From Acidobacteriota bacterium (lineage in GTDB: Bacteria > Acidobacteriota > Terriglobia > Bryobacterales > Bryobacteraceae), in contig JAEZIJ010000254.1 in the NCBI GenBank assembly GCA_023436715.1, positions 1 to 28,665 of the forward strand: a stretch of 28,665 nucleotides of DNA, in the 5' to 3' direction. Positions 1 through 7,920 of the stretch are shown here, one piece after another; positions within the stretch are counted from its first letter, which is position 1; each line of letters begins with the position of its first letter. Under the pieces are notes generated by a model. That model saw only the letters and a program-made list of their open reading frames with translations, was not told where the DNA came from and ran no database searches. The position numbers and the translations under genes are program-made.

Positions 1-103
1 TCGGCGTTCATCGGTGTTCATCGGCGGCCAAAATTAATGTGCCTTGGCGGCGGGAATATTCTCGCACTTTAATCAGCCGCCGATGAACACCGATAGACGC
101 CGA
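1..103. repeat. Long imperfect inverted repeat (REP-like)
   Basis: Positions 1-28 and 76-103 are inverted copies of each other, 28 bp long with two mismatches, separated by 47 bp. Each arm is built from short repeats of the type TTCATCGGYG. The element lies just past the 3' end of ligA (stop at 125), so it could act as a transcript-end structure or be a dispersed REP-like palindrome. No T-tract follows the arms, so a plain intrinsic terminator is unlikely. It may extend left of the window. Confidence 0.7.
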
Positions 104-124
104 TTTTGGGGAGCTGATCCAGAC

Positions 125-2116
125 TCAGTGCCCGCCGATCAGTTCCAGCAGTTGCCCCTCATCGACCACCTTGATTCCGAGCGCCTTCGCTTTCTCGAGT
201 TTCGACCCCGCCGCCTCGCCGGCCACCACGTAGTCCGTCTGTTTGCTCACCGAGCCCGTGACCTTCCCGCCCGCCGCCTCAATACGTGCCTTTGCGTCCT
301 CGCGCGTGAGTGCCGGCAGCGTGCCCGTGAGCACGAAGGTCAGCCCCTGCAACGGGCCGGTCTTCCTGCGGGTCTGCTTGTGCTCGAATTGCAGTCCCGC
401 CCTTCGCAAACCCTCGACAAGGTCGATATTCCGGGGTTCCCTGAAGAACTGATAGATGCTGTCGGCGACCTTCGGCCCAACCTCTTCCGCCCTCTGAAGA
501 GTCTCCATATCGGCCGCGGCAATGTCGTCGAGACTCCCGAACGCCTCCGCCAGCAGCACCGCCGTGCGCTCGCCGACAAAACGGATACCAAGCGCGTTCA
601 GTACCCGCGGCAGCGGCAACTGCTTCGAGCGCTCGATGTTCGCCATCAGCTTCTCGGCCGACTTCTTGCCCATGCGTTCGAGCGAGACCAGTTGCCCGGC
701 CGTAAGCCTGTATATGTCCACCACGCTCTTCACCAGCCCGCGGTCGACGAGTTGATCGACCAGCGCGTCGCCCATTCCGTCGATATCCATCACGCCTCGC
801 GACGCGAAGTGCAGGATCGATTCCTTCAGGCGCGCCGGGCAGTTCGTATTGATGCAGCGGCTCGCAACCTCGCCTTCCTCGCGCACAACCTTACCGCCGC
901 AGACGGGGCAGTGCCCGGGCATGCGGAACGGATGCCGCGGCGAGCCGGGACTGCTCACCCGAACCACCTTCGGAATCACGTCGCCGCTGCGCTCGATAGT
1001 CACTGAATCGCCGATCTGTAGTTCCAGCCGCTCGATCTCGTCCTCGTTGTGCAGCGTCGCGCGCGATACCGTTACCCCGCCGACCTCCACCGGCTTCAAT
1101 CGCGCGACCGGAGTCAGCGCGCCTGTCCGGCCCACCTGAACCTCGATGCCATCGACGACGGTTTCGGCCTGCCGCGCCGCATACTTGAACGCGATAGCCC
1201 AGCGCGGCGCCTTTGCCGTCCAGCCAAGCTGCCGCTGTTGCGGAATGGAATCGATCTTCACCACCACGCCGTCGATCTCGTACGGCAGTTCTTCGCGGCG
1301 GCTTTCCCACTCGCGGCAGAAATCCAGCACCTCCTCCACATCCGCGCAGACGCGCCGCTTCGGATTCACCTTGAAGCCGAACTTCGCCATCGTTTCGAGC
1401 GATTCCCAATGGCTGTCGAATAGCGGCTCGCCGTTCACCAGCAGGAAGTACACGAAATACTGAAGCCGCCGCGACGCCGTGATCTGCGGCTCGAGCACGC
1501 GAATCGATCCGGCCGCCGCGTTGCGCGGGTTCGCGAACCGGGAGAGTCCTAACTGGTCGCGCTCCGCGTTCAGCCGCTCGAAAGCATGGCGGTTCATGAT
1601 CACTTCGCCGCGCACTTCGAAACCCGCCAGCCCGTTCGAAATTCGCAGAGGTATGGATCGTATCGTGCGTGCGTTTTCCGTCACGTCCTCACCCACTACT
1701 CCGTCGCCCCGGGTGATCGCACGCGCAAAAACGCCGTCGTTGTAGAAGGCCGCCATAGAAAGGCCGTCCATCTTCAGTTCGGTCACGTACCGGTAGGGAG
1801 TGCTGCCGAGCAACTGCCTCACGCGCCGGTCGAAGTCGCGCAACTCGCCCTCGTTCAGCGCGTTGTCGAGGCTCAGCATCGGCGAGCTGTGCCGCACCTT
1901 CACGAAGCCTTCGCGCGGTTTGCCGCCCACACGCTGGGTCGGGGAATCCGGCGTGATCAGCTCCGGGTGCTTCGCCTCCAGGTCCCGCAGCTTTTTCATG
2001 AGCTGGTCGTACTCGGCGTCGGTGATCTCCGGCTGGTCGAGCACGTAATACAGATGTTCGTGATGCCGGAGCGTCTCGCGCAGCGCTTCGATCTCTGCCT
2101 TTGCGTCGGTAACCAT
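125..2116 (-). CDS. ligA: NAD-dependent DNA ligase LigA
   Basis: This gene encodes the 663-residue NAD+-dependent DNA ligase that seals nicks at Okazaki fragments and during repair. Its length is normal for the family. The N-terminal Ia domain (HxxxYYVLD near 19-27) is followed by the adenylation domain. The nucleotidyl-accepting lysine is K115 in ELKMDG, where most homologues have KLDG or KIDG. An OB fold comes next, then a four-cysteine zinc finger (C403, C406, C421, C426), helix-hairpin-helix repeats (about 440-560) and a C-terminal BRCT domain (about 587-663, GLTFVLTGTL). The ATG at 2114-2116 gives the expected N-terminus. The gene stands alone on the minus strand and is divergent from the kinase-like gene. 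The identification is secure. Confidence 0.97.
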   Translation of the reverse strand: MVTDAKAEIEALRETLRHHEHLYYVLDQPEITDAEYDQLMKKLRDLEAKHPELITPDSPTQRVGGKPREGFVKVRHSSPMLSLDNALNEGELRDFDRRVRQLLGSTPYRYVTELKMDGLSMAAFYNDGVFARAITRGDGVVGEDVTENARTIRSIPLRISNGLAGFEVRGEVIMNRHAFERLNAERDQLGLSRFANPRNAAAGSIRVLEPQITASRRLQYFVYFLLVNGEPLFDSHWESLETMAKFGFKVNPKRRVCADVEEVLDFCREWESRREELPYEIDGVVVKIDSIPQQRQLGWTAKAPRWAIAFKYAARQAETVVDGIEVQVGRTGALTPVARLKPVEVGGVTVSRATLHNEDEIERLELQIGDSVTIERSGDVIPKVVRVSSPGSPRHPFRMPGHCPVCGGKVVREEGEVASRCINTNCPARLKESILHFASRGVMDIDGMGDALVDQLVDRGLVKSVVDIYRLTAGQLVSLERMGKKSAEKLMANIERSKQLPLPRVLNALGIRFVGERTAVLLAEAFGSLDDIAAADMETLQRAEEVGPKVADSIYQFFREPRNIDLVEGLRRAGLQFEHKQTRRKTGPLQGLTFVLTGTLPALTREDAKARIEAAGGKVTGSVSKQTDYVVAGEAAGSKLEKAKALGIKVVDEGQLLELIGGH

Positions 2117-2222
2117 CCGATGTTTATTATAGAAAGCTATCGGTACGTATCAGAACATCCACGTCGTTTACAACCCTTGCGCCGGCCAGTTACGCGGCAG
2201 GCGAGCGAGAGTCATCGGTCGT

Positions 2223-3068
2223 GTGCTCGACGTGCTCCGGGCTGCCGGCCACGGCGTCACCCCCGTTCCTACTCCCGCGCCCGATGCCGCCGGGCGAATC
2301 GCCAGGAAGAGCATTGAGAGCGGCGCGGATCTCATCGTTGCCCTCGGCGGCGATGGCACTCTCAACGAAGTGCTGCCCGGCGTCATCCACTCGGACATTC
2401 CGCTCGCCGTCATCCCGGCTGGAACAGCGAACGTGTTTGCGCGCGAAGTCGGGTTGGGGACCAAACCCCTGAAGGCCGCCGCGCAGCTTCAGGAATTGGT
2501 GCCGCGGCGCGTCGCCGCCGGCCTTCTCCGCTGTGAGCCCGGGCCGCGCGACCGTTACTTTCTTCTCATGGCCGGGGTCGGTTTCGATGCCCACATCGTT
2601 TACAACCTGAACCTTCCCCTGAAATCGCGCATGGGCCAGATTGCGTATTGGAGCGGAGCGTTCAGGCAACTCGTGCGCAAGCTCGACGAGTTCGAGGTCA
2701 GCGTCAACGGCGAGTCCTTCCACTGCTCGTTCGCGCTCGCGAGCCGCGTCCGCAATTATGCCGGCTATCTGGAAGTCGCCCGCGACGTCACGCTGCTTCG
2801 GGACGAGTTCGAATTCATCCTCTTTGAAGGCAGGTCTACCCTGCGCTGCTACTCGAAATATCTCGGAGCGGTGGTGGCCGGGAGGACATCCAATATTAAA
2901 GGAATGCGCTTCCTGCGCGGCACGAGAGCCTGCTTTACCGGCCCCGCGGATTCCCACGTCTACGTTCAAGTGGATGGTGAGTATGCCGGGCGTCTGCCGG
3001 CGAGCGTCGAGATTCTCCCCGCGGCGGTAACGATGCTGCTTCCGCCGGAATACCCGAAAGCCTCCTAG
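2223..3068 (+). CDS. Diacylglycerol kinase / sphingosine kinase-like lipid kinase (start uncertain)
   Basis: This is a DAGK-catalytic-domain protein (YegS/DgkB-like), expected to phosphorylate a lipid at the cytoplasmic membrane face. The nucleotide-binding loop GGDGTLNE is at residues 42-49 and IPAGTANVFARE follows at about 64-75. Counted from the GTG at 2223 the protein has 281 residues and lacks the usual first strand. Reading upstream in the same frame from 2157 gives HVVYNPCAGQLRGR, the typical NPxAG opening of the family. No ATG, GTG or TTG occurs in that frame between the stop at 2130-2132 and 2223. The true start is therefore either non-standard (for example ATC at 2157 or 2139) or hidden by a frameshift or sequence error. 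The next gene begins 5 bp after its stop, so the two are probably cotranscribed. Confidence 0.88.
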   Translation: MLDVLRAAGHGVTPVPTPAPDAAGRIARKSIESGADLIVALGGDGTLNEVLPGVIHSDIPLAVIPAGTANVFAREVGLGTKPLKAAAQLQELVPRRVAAGLLRCEPGPRDRYFLLMAGVGFDAHIVYNLNLPLKSRMGQIAYWSGAFRQLVRKLDEFEVSVNGESFHCSFALASRVRNYAGYLEVARDVTLLRDEFEFILFEGRSTLRCYSKYLGAVVAGRTSNIKGMRFLRGTRACFTGPADSHVYVQVDGEYAGRLPASVEILPAAVTMLLPPEYPKAS

Positions 3069-3073
3069 CAGCA

Positions 3074-4054
3074 ATGGACCCGCTCACGCATACCCTGACC
3101 GGACTGGCGGTGAGCAGGACGGGACTGAACCGATGGAGCGCGCACGCCACGCCCATTCTGCTGCTCGCGGCGAATGCACCCGATTGCGATATCGTGACCT
3201 GGGCCGCCGGCTCGGCCGCGTTTCTCCGCTACCACCGCCACATCACGCATTCCTTTTTCGCTATCCCGTTTCTTGCCCTGTTGCCTGTGCTGCTGGTTAG
3301 CCTGTTCGTGCGCAAGCGGCTTGATTGGAAGCGGGCCTATGCCGTTTCCCTCATCGGCGTGGCGACGCATCCGATTCTCGACAGCCTGAACGTGTACGGT
3401 GTGCGGTGGTTCCTGCCATTCTCAGGGGAGTGGGTGCGGTTCGACCTGGCGTATATCGTCGATCTCTGGATCTGGGCAATTCTGCTGTTTGCCGTGCTCG
3501 CGCCGGCCCTCAGCAAGCTCGTCAGCTCGGAAATCGGCGGGCGCCCCAGCGGCGGCCGCGGCCTGGCGATATTCGCGCTCTGCTTCGTCGCCCTCTACTG
3601 CGGGGCGCGCTACTTCCTGCACGAGCGCGCCATCAATATCCTTGACTCGCGACTCTACGACGGGCAGGCGCCCCTGCGCCTCGCAGCAATTCCCGGGCCG
3701 GCGAGCCCATTCGTCTGGGTAGGCCTGGTCGAGACCCGCGCGGCGTACACGCTCTATAGGCTGAACGTGCTCGGCGAATTCGATCCCGCCACCGGCAGGA
3801 CTTTCTACAAGGCCCAGCCCGGGCCCGAGGAAACCGCCGCCGCGGAAGCGGCAATGCAGACCGAGGCGTTCCGGGCATTTCTCGGCTTTTCGCAGTACCC
3901 GCTCTGGCGGTTCACCGCGGTCGAGGATGAGCAGCCCGGAATCCGCGTGGAGGCCATGGACCTGCGCTTCGGCGACCCGGCAAATCCCCGCTTCGTGGCC
4001 TCCGCCGTCGTCGCTCCGGACGGACGCATCCTTCGCTCCGGCTTCACATTCTGA
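3074..4054 (+). CDS. Membrane-bound metal-dependent hydrolase (YdjM/DUF457 family)
   Basis: This 326-residue integral membrane protein belongs to the family annotated as LexA-regulated or membrane-bound metal-dependent hydrolases. Family-type polar motifs are visible in order: MDPLTHTLTG (H6), ANAPDCD (35-39), YHRHITHSF (53-61) and THPILDSLNVYG (98-109). Hydrophobic segments lie at about 62-79, 88-98 and 126-148. The C-terminal half (about 160-326) is more soluble and is probably extracytoplasmic or cytoplasmic rather than membrane-embedded. The substrate is unknown. It follows the lipid-kinase gene by 5 bp, which suggests an operon and perhaps a membrane-lipid role, but that link is inference. 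Confidence 0.85.
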   Translation: MDPLTHTLTGLAVSRTGLNRWSAHATPILLLAANAPDCDIVTWAAGSAAFLRYHRHITHSFFAIPFLALLPVLLVSLFVRKRLDWKRAYAVSLIGVATHPILDSLNVYGVRWFLPFSGEWVRFDLAYIVDLWIWAILLFAVLAPALSKLVSSEIGGRPSGGRGLAIFALCFVALYCGARYFLHERAINILDSRLYDGQAPLRLAAIPGPASPFVWVGLVETRAAYTLYRLNVLGEFDPATGRTFYKAQPGPEETAAAEAAMQTEAFRAFLGFSQYPLWRFTAVEDEQPGIRVEAMDLRFGDPANPRFVASAVVAPDGRILRSGFTF

Positions 4055-4089
4055 GTTCCGGTAGTAGGTCAGTTTGACAGGGTGGAGCG

Positions 4090-4509
4090 TCAGTTGCGCT
4101 GACCGTCCAGGCGATGTTCCGGGTCGAGCCAGACCACGTAGAAAACGGAGTCGATAAAGAACCCATGAACACGCCAAGGACGGTTACGAACAACACCGAA
4201 CTGCCAGAACACCTCCGGCTCTAACTGCTCGTCAAGGCCGGGGAATCCGGTTGGCTCCGTAGTATCAAGAAACGCTATGGCGTGACTGTGACGCTCATTA
4301 TCGTACTCGCAGAACTCGGATACTGTGCAGGCGCTTAAGCGCTTGAATTCCTCAAGCAGGCTTCGCAGAAAGTCCTTTTCGCAACGCTCGAACGAATCTG
4401 ATGCCAAGTCCAGGTACTTGAATGAAAACCTGACAGGGGATAGATCAATGGTTGGGTGGGCTGGTTTGGGGATGCGGACGCGGGCGCGAATTTCTACCGC
4501 GCCCGCCAT
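4090..4509 (-). CDS. Putative toxin partner of the Panacea/SocA-type antitoxin
   Basis: This 139-residue protein is not firmly recognised. It lies 3 bp downstream of a SocA/Panacea-domain gene on the same strand, the usual toxin place in such pairs. Its C-terminal half has a conserved-looking aromatic strand pattern, VHGFFIDSVFYVVWLDPEHRL, here given only as FFID (about 118-121), FYVVWLDP (123-130) and H132. An aspartate-histidine strand ending recalls small RelE-like RNases, but no catalytic set could be assigned. The N-terminus (about 1-25, Arg/Pro-rich) may be an over-extended start; the folded region seems to begin near SPVRFSFKYLDL (24-35). No strong Shine-Dalgarno site precedes the ATG, which fits translational coupling to the upstream gene. 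Naming it a toxin rests on context. Confidence 0.6.
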   Translation of the reverse strand: MAGAVEIRARVRIPKPAHPTIDLSPVRFSFKYLDLASDSFERCEKDFLRSLLEEFKRLSACTVSEFCEYDNERHSHAIAFLDTTEPTGFPGLDEQLEPEVFWQFGVVRNRPWRVHGFFIDSVFYVVWLDPEHRLDGQRN

Positions 4510-4512
4510 ACC

Positions 4513-4992
4513 CTAATTGGAGGCTCCCGCGAGTCGCGGTCTATAGAAGCGGATCATCGCTTCGTGAGAGATGACGGCCGTAGAGGGAATGTCGCTCGGG
4601 ATGCCCTTGCGAGCCTCTTTCCACGGATCTTCTTGATGCGTCATTGCCTCAAGTTGTGGGCCGCTGAACTCCCCGTAGGCGTGCATGACTTCCTCTACAC
4701 ATTCCGAAATGGGCCATCTCGGATCACCCACTCCAATGGTCACGTCTGGCGGATTCCAGTCGATTGGATTCCAGCGGTAGTGCTTGAAGTCCCCAAACAC
4801 GGGCGGCACGACAGGGCCATGAATCCAAGCCTCAATCCGCTCCGGGAAGAGCGGCTTGTCCAATACTGCCAAGTGCCATGCTTGACAGTAGTAGAGGAGT
4901 TTTTGCAGCTTGAGGTTCGTCACCTCAATGCCACGCTTGTGAGCGCTGCTCAATATGAGATCCGCAACTGGGCGCGCTGTCGTTTCAGCCAT
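4513..4992 (-). CDS. Panacea/SocA-domain (DUF4065, GepA-like) antitoxin
   Basis: This 159-residue protein contains the DUF4065/SocA fold. The N-terminal signature is KLQKLLYYCQAWHLA (about 28-42), then PLFPERIEAWIHGPVVP (about 47-63), with an acidic helical C-terminal part. Proteins of this family act as proteolytic adaptors (SocA) or as the general antitoxin domain of Panacea toxin-antitoxin systems. The ATG at 4990-4992 is preceded on the minus strand by a very good ribosome site (AGAGGAGGAG ending 4 bases upstream), whereas the partner gene has none. Such an imbalance is typical of antitoxin-first pairs. The pair sits next to a decayed transposase, in keeping with horizontally acquired DNA. 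Confidence 0.85.
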   Translation of the reverse strand: MAETTARPVADLILSSAHKRGIEVTNLKLQKLLYYCQAWHLAVLDKPLFPERIEAWIHGPVVPPVFGDFKHYRWNPIDWNPPDVTIGVGDPRWPISECVEEVMHAYGEFSGPQLEAMTHQEDPWKEARKGIPSDIPSTAVISHEAMIRFYRPRLAGASN

Positions 4993-5061
4993 GGCTCCTC
5001 CTCTCTAATGGTATCGGCTTATTGTACTCAAATGTATAGACGCTAGCTAGGGAGCAAAAGT

Positions 5062-5276
5062 TGTGGCACAATCAGCACGAGCTTTGTGGAGCGTCAGAAC
5101 CTCACGATGCGCATGTCCAGGCGGCGCTTCACTCGGTTAACGAATGCGTTCTCCAGGAAGGTCGAGAACCGCGCTGCGGCGGTTGCACTTCACTTCATGT
5201 GGTACAACTTCGGACGGAAGCACCAGACCTGGAGGCCACACCTGCGATGGCTGCGGGAATTGCCGATCACATCTGG
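5062..5276 (+). pseudogene. Decayed C-terminal fragment of an IS1-like DDE transposase
   Basis: Frame 1 from 5062 reads TSFVERQNLTMRM, RRFTRLTNAFSRKVEN and ALHFMWYNFGRKHQT. These are familiar C-terminal blocks of an IS1-type transposase. Near 5230 the match moves to another frame, where TPAMAAGIADHIW continues the family sequence (to about 5276). The N-terminal and central catalytic parts are missing and one frameshift separates the two remaining pieces, so the gene is dead. It sits between the Panacea pair and the oxidoreductase gene. No clear terminal inverted repeats were found. Confidence 0.8.
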
Positions 5277-5338
5277 ACGACCCACTACCTGAGTTCCGGC
5301 TATTGCGTTGGCCAGACTCACGTTGTATGCTGCCGGGG

Positions 5339-6688
5339 ATGGACTCCACCACTCGCCGAGCTTTCCTGAACCGCGCTCCGGTTGCCGCTCTCGCGACCGT
5401 TGCCGCTGCCAAGCCTCTCAAGCCGACCCTCAAAGCTCGCTCCGCGTCACGCGTTCTCGGAGCGAACGACCGCATTCAGGTCGGCCACATCGGCGTCGGC
5501 GGCATGGGCATGACGCACGTGCGCGCATTCGCAAAGCAGAGCGAGGAGAACAGGGATATCCAGTCCGTCGCGGTCTGCGATATCTACACACGCCGGAAAG
5601 AGGCCGCGCGGAAGGCCGCCAATCTGGCTGAAAAAGACGTGCACCACGACTACCGCGACCTCCTGGCGCGCTCCGATGTCGATGCCGTCGTGATCGCCAC
5701 CCCCGACCACTGGCACGCGCAGATGGCACTGGATGCGATGTCGGCGGGCAAGGACGTCTACCTCCAGAAGCCGATGACGTACACCGTCGATGAGGCCCGG
5801 CAACTCTCGGAGACCGCGCGAAAGTACGGCCGCATCCTTCAGATCGGGTCGCAGGGGCTTTCGAACCCGCGCTTTCACAAGGCGAAAGAGTTGATCGAGG
5901 CAGGGGAACTCGGGGAGCTTCTCTGGGCGCAGGGCACTTCCAGCCGGAACTCGCTCCTTGGCGAGTGGAACTGGGGGGTCGATGCGGAAGGCACGCCGCA
6001 AACCATCGACTGGGATCGCTGGCTCGGTTCCGCGCCCAAGCGCCCGTTCAGCCCCGAGCGCTATTTCCGCTGGCGCAAATACTGGGATTACTCCGGAGGC
6101 ATCGCGACGGACCTCTACTACCACACCCTCGGCCCGATCGTCTTCATGATGGGCGCGGGCTTCCCCGTCTCTGTTACCGCGGCCGGCGGCATCTACGTCC
6201 AGAAGGATCGCGAAGTCCCGGATACCTACTCGACGATGATCGAGTACCCGAACTTCTACGTCGCGCTTTCCGGCTCGATGGCGAACGAAGCTGGCGGCCG
6301 ATACCTTCCGCTGGCGATCTACGGGCACAAGGGAACGCTGACCTTCGACCGGGACGGCGTGGTCCTGCTGCCCGAAGATCCCATGCCGGGAACGTTCGAT
6401 AGGCGAACCAGGCCGCGGCCTGAAGCCAAAACCTACGAGGTGCCGCGCTCGGAACCGGACGACAACCGCCTGCACACGGACAACTTCTTCGCCTGCATGC
6501 GCTCGCGCAAAGCCCCGAACCTCGACGGCGATCTCGGCTACCGCATCATGACCGCGATCCGCCTGGGCGTCGATTCCTACCGCGCCCGCCAGGCCATGCT
6601 CTTCGACCAGACCTCCCAGCGCGTTGTACGAACCGCTCCGGCCCGCCCCGGCTGGGAAGGCGACGGAAAGAACCACACAATCTCGTAG
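5339..6688 (+). CDS. Tat-exported Gfo/Idh/MocA family oxidoreductase
   Basis: This is an NAD(P)-dependent sugar or inositol dehydrogenase-like protein of 449 residues. A twin-arginine signal (TTRRAFLNR, 4-12, then an Ala-rich stretch) indicates export in folded form. The Rossmann dinucleotide loop is GVGGMG (52-57). The family EKP motif appears as QKP (143-145), a variant common in the secreted bacterial subfamily. The C-terminal part has the usual alpha/beta substrate domain, with GGIATDLYYHTLGP near 257-270. The ATG at 5339 is preferred because it gives the Tat signal. The frame stays open upstream to 5144, but that part runs through the transposase remnant. A TATGCT box lies 8 bp upstream of the start. 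The substrate cannot be read from the sequence. Confidence 0.92.
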   Translation: MDSTTRRAFLNRAPVAALATVAAAKPLKPTLKARSASRVLGANDRIQVGHIGVGGMGMTHVRAFAKQSEENRDIQSVAVCDIYTRRKEAARKAANLAEKDVHHDYRDLLARSDVDAVVIATPDHWHAQMALDAMSAGKDVYLQKPMTYTVDEARQLSETARKYGRILQIGSQGLSNPRFHKAKELIEAGELGELLWAQGTSSRNSLLGEWNWGVDAEGTPQTIDWDRWLGSAPKRPFSPERYFRWRKYWDYSGGIATDLYYHTLGPIVFMMGAGFPVSVTAAGGIYVQKDREVPDTYSTMIEYPNFYVALSGSMANEAGGRYLPLAIYGHKGTLTFDRDGVVLLPEDPMPGTFDRRTRPRPEAKTYEVPRSEPDDNRLHTDNFFACMRSRKAPNLDGDLGYRIMTAIRLGVDSYRARQAMLFDQTSQRVVRTAPARPGWEGDGKNHTIS

Positions 6689-6708
6689 GGGCGAGGCACG
6701 CCTCGCCC
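6689..6708 (+). terminator. GC hairpin after the oxidoreductase gene (possible terminator or REP)
   Basis: GGGCGAGG (6689-6696) and CCTCGCCC (6701-6708) form a perfect 8-bp stem with a four-base CACG centre that can add one more pair. It starts directly after the TAG stop at 6686-6688. A short T-run lies at 6720-6724, too far for a classic intrinsic terminator. It may be a REP-type element or a processing barrier between two separately expressed genes. Confidence 0.45.
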
Positions 6709-6753
6709 GCGCCCCCTTGCTTTTTCACCACCGGTTGCGTTCTCATTGTCTCC

Positions 6754-7911
6754 ATGAGAACCCGTAGGAATTTCCTGTCTTCATCCGCCGCGGTGCTGCT
6801 GGCGCCGACGCTTCCTGCCGCACAAAAGCCATCCTCGAAAAGCAAGTTCATCGCCTATGTCGGAACGTACACCGGCCCGAAGAGCAAAGGTATTTACGCC
6901 TACCGCTTCGATGCCGCCACGGGCGAAACCGAGCCGCTCGGTCTCGTCGCCGAAGTGCCGAACCCAACCTTCCTCGCTCTTGATCCCACCAACCGCTATT
7001 TGTACGCCGCTCTGGAAATCAGCAACTTCGAGGGCAAAAGGGCGGGAGCGGTGGCCGGCTTCGTAATCGACGCCTCCACGGGAAAGCTCACCGCGATCAA
7101 CCAGGTTTCTTCCGGCGGCCCGGGCCCCTGCTGGGTCATGGTGGATAAGGCCGGCAAGGCCGTGCTCGCGGCCAACTACGGCGGCGGCTCCGTCGCCGTC
7201 TGCCCCATCGCTCCCGACGGCAAGCTCTCTGAAGCGAGCGCCTTCGTCCAGCATACCGGTTCGAGCGTTAATCCCAGCCGCCAGCGCGGACCGCACGCGC
7301 ATTCCGTCAACATTTCTCCCGACAACCGGTTCGCCATCGCCGCCGACCTCGGGTTGGACAAATTGCTTGTCTACAAGTTCGACGCCGCCAAGGGCACGCT
7401 CACTCCGAACGATCCTCCGTTCGCCGCGGTGAAGCCAGGCTCCGGCCCGCGCCACTTCGCCTTCCACCCGAACGGAAAATACGGCTACGTGATCAATGAG
7501 CTGCTCAACACCGTAACTGCGTTCTCATATGACGCGGCCAAGGGAGCGCTCACGGAAATCCAGACTATCCCGAACCTGCCCGCCGATTTCACGGGCAACA
7601 GCTCCTGTGCTGAAGTTCAGGTGGATGCGGCCGGAAAATTCCTCTACGGCTCCAACCGCGGGCACAACAGCATCGCCGTGTTCGCCATCGCGAAGAATGG
7701 CACGCTGGCGCTGGTGGAGCATGCGTCCACTCAGGGGAAGAACCCGCGCAATTTCCGCATGGATCCCACGGGCGGCTACCTGTGGGCCGCGAACCAGGAC
7801 ACCGATAACATCGTGCTGTTCCGCGTGGACCGCAAGACCGGCCGCCTCACGCCCACCGGCAAGCAGCTCGAGGTCGGCAAGCCGGTGTGCGTGAAGTTCA
7901 TCCCCGTGTAG
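6754..7911 (+). CDS. Tat-exported lactonase family beta-propeller protein
   Basis: This 385-residue protein is a seven-bladed beta-propeller of the 6-phosphogluconolactonase/3-carboxymuconate cyclase (lactonase, PF10282) type. MRTRRNFLSSSAA at the N-terminus is a twin-arginine signal (R4-R5). Typical blocks follow: YVGTYTGPKSKGIYAYRFD (about 35-53), PNPTFLALDPTNRYLYA (about 70-86), RGPHAHSVNISPDNRFA (about 178-194) and GPRHFAFHPNGKYGYVINE (about 231-249). Export suggests a periplasmic lactone or sugar-acid substrate rather than the cytosolic pentose phosphate pathway. It follows the oxidoreductase gene by 65 bp, so sugar oxidation to a lactone and then hydrolysis is a plausible joint role. 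Its stop lies 9 bp from the convergent metY stop. Confidence 0.9.
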   Translation: MRTRRNFLSSSAAVLLAPTLPAAQKPSSKSKFIAYVGTYTGPKSKGIYAYRFDAATGETEPLGLVAEVPNPTFLALDPTNRYLYAALEISNFEGKRAGAVAGFVIDASTGKLTAINQVSSGGPGPCWVMVDKAGKAVLAANYGGGSVAVCPIAPDGKLSEASAFVQHTGSSVNPSRQRGPHAHSVNISPDNRFAIAADLGLDKLLVYKFDAAKGTLTPNDPPFAAVKPGSGPRHFAFHPNGKYGYVINELLNTVTAFSYDAAKGALTEIQTIPNLPADFTGNSSCAEVQVDAAGKFLYGSNRGHNSIAVFAIAKNGTLALVEHASTQGKNPRNFRMDPTGGYLWAANQDTDNIVLFRVDRKTGRLTPTGKQLEVGKPVCVKFIPV

Positions 7912-7920
7912 GGGCGCCGC

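Noticed and set aside
44..1006. Long plus-strand open frame (320 codons) opposite ligA
   Set aside because: It is antisense to the well-supported ligA, has Arg/Ala/His-rich low-complexity composition and no domain. It is a GC-rich shadow.
5447..6676. Minus-strand open frame of 409 codons opposite the oxidoreductase
   Set aside because: Antisense to a complete Gfo/Idh/MocA gene with clear motifs; no recognisable domain or ribosome site.
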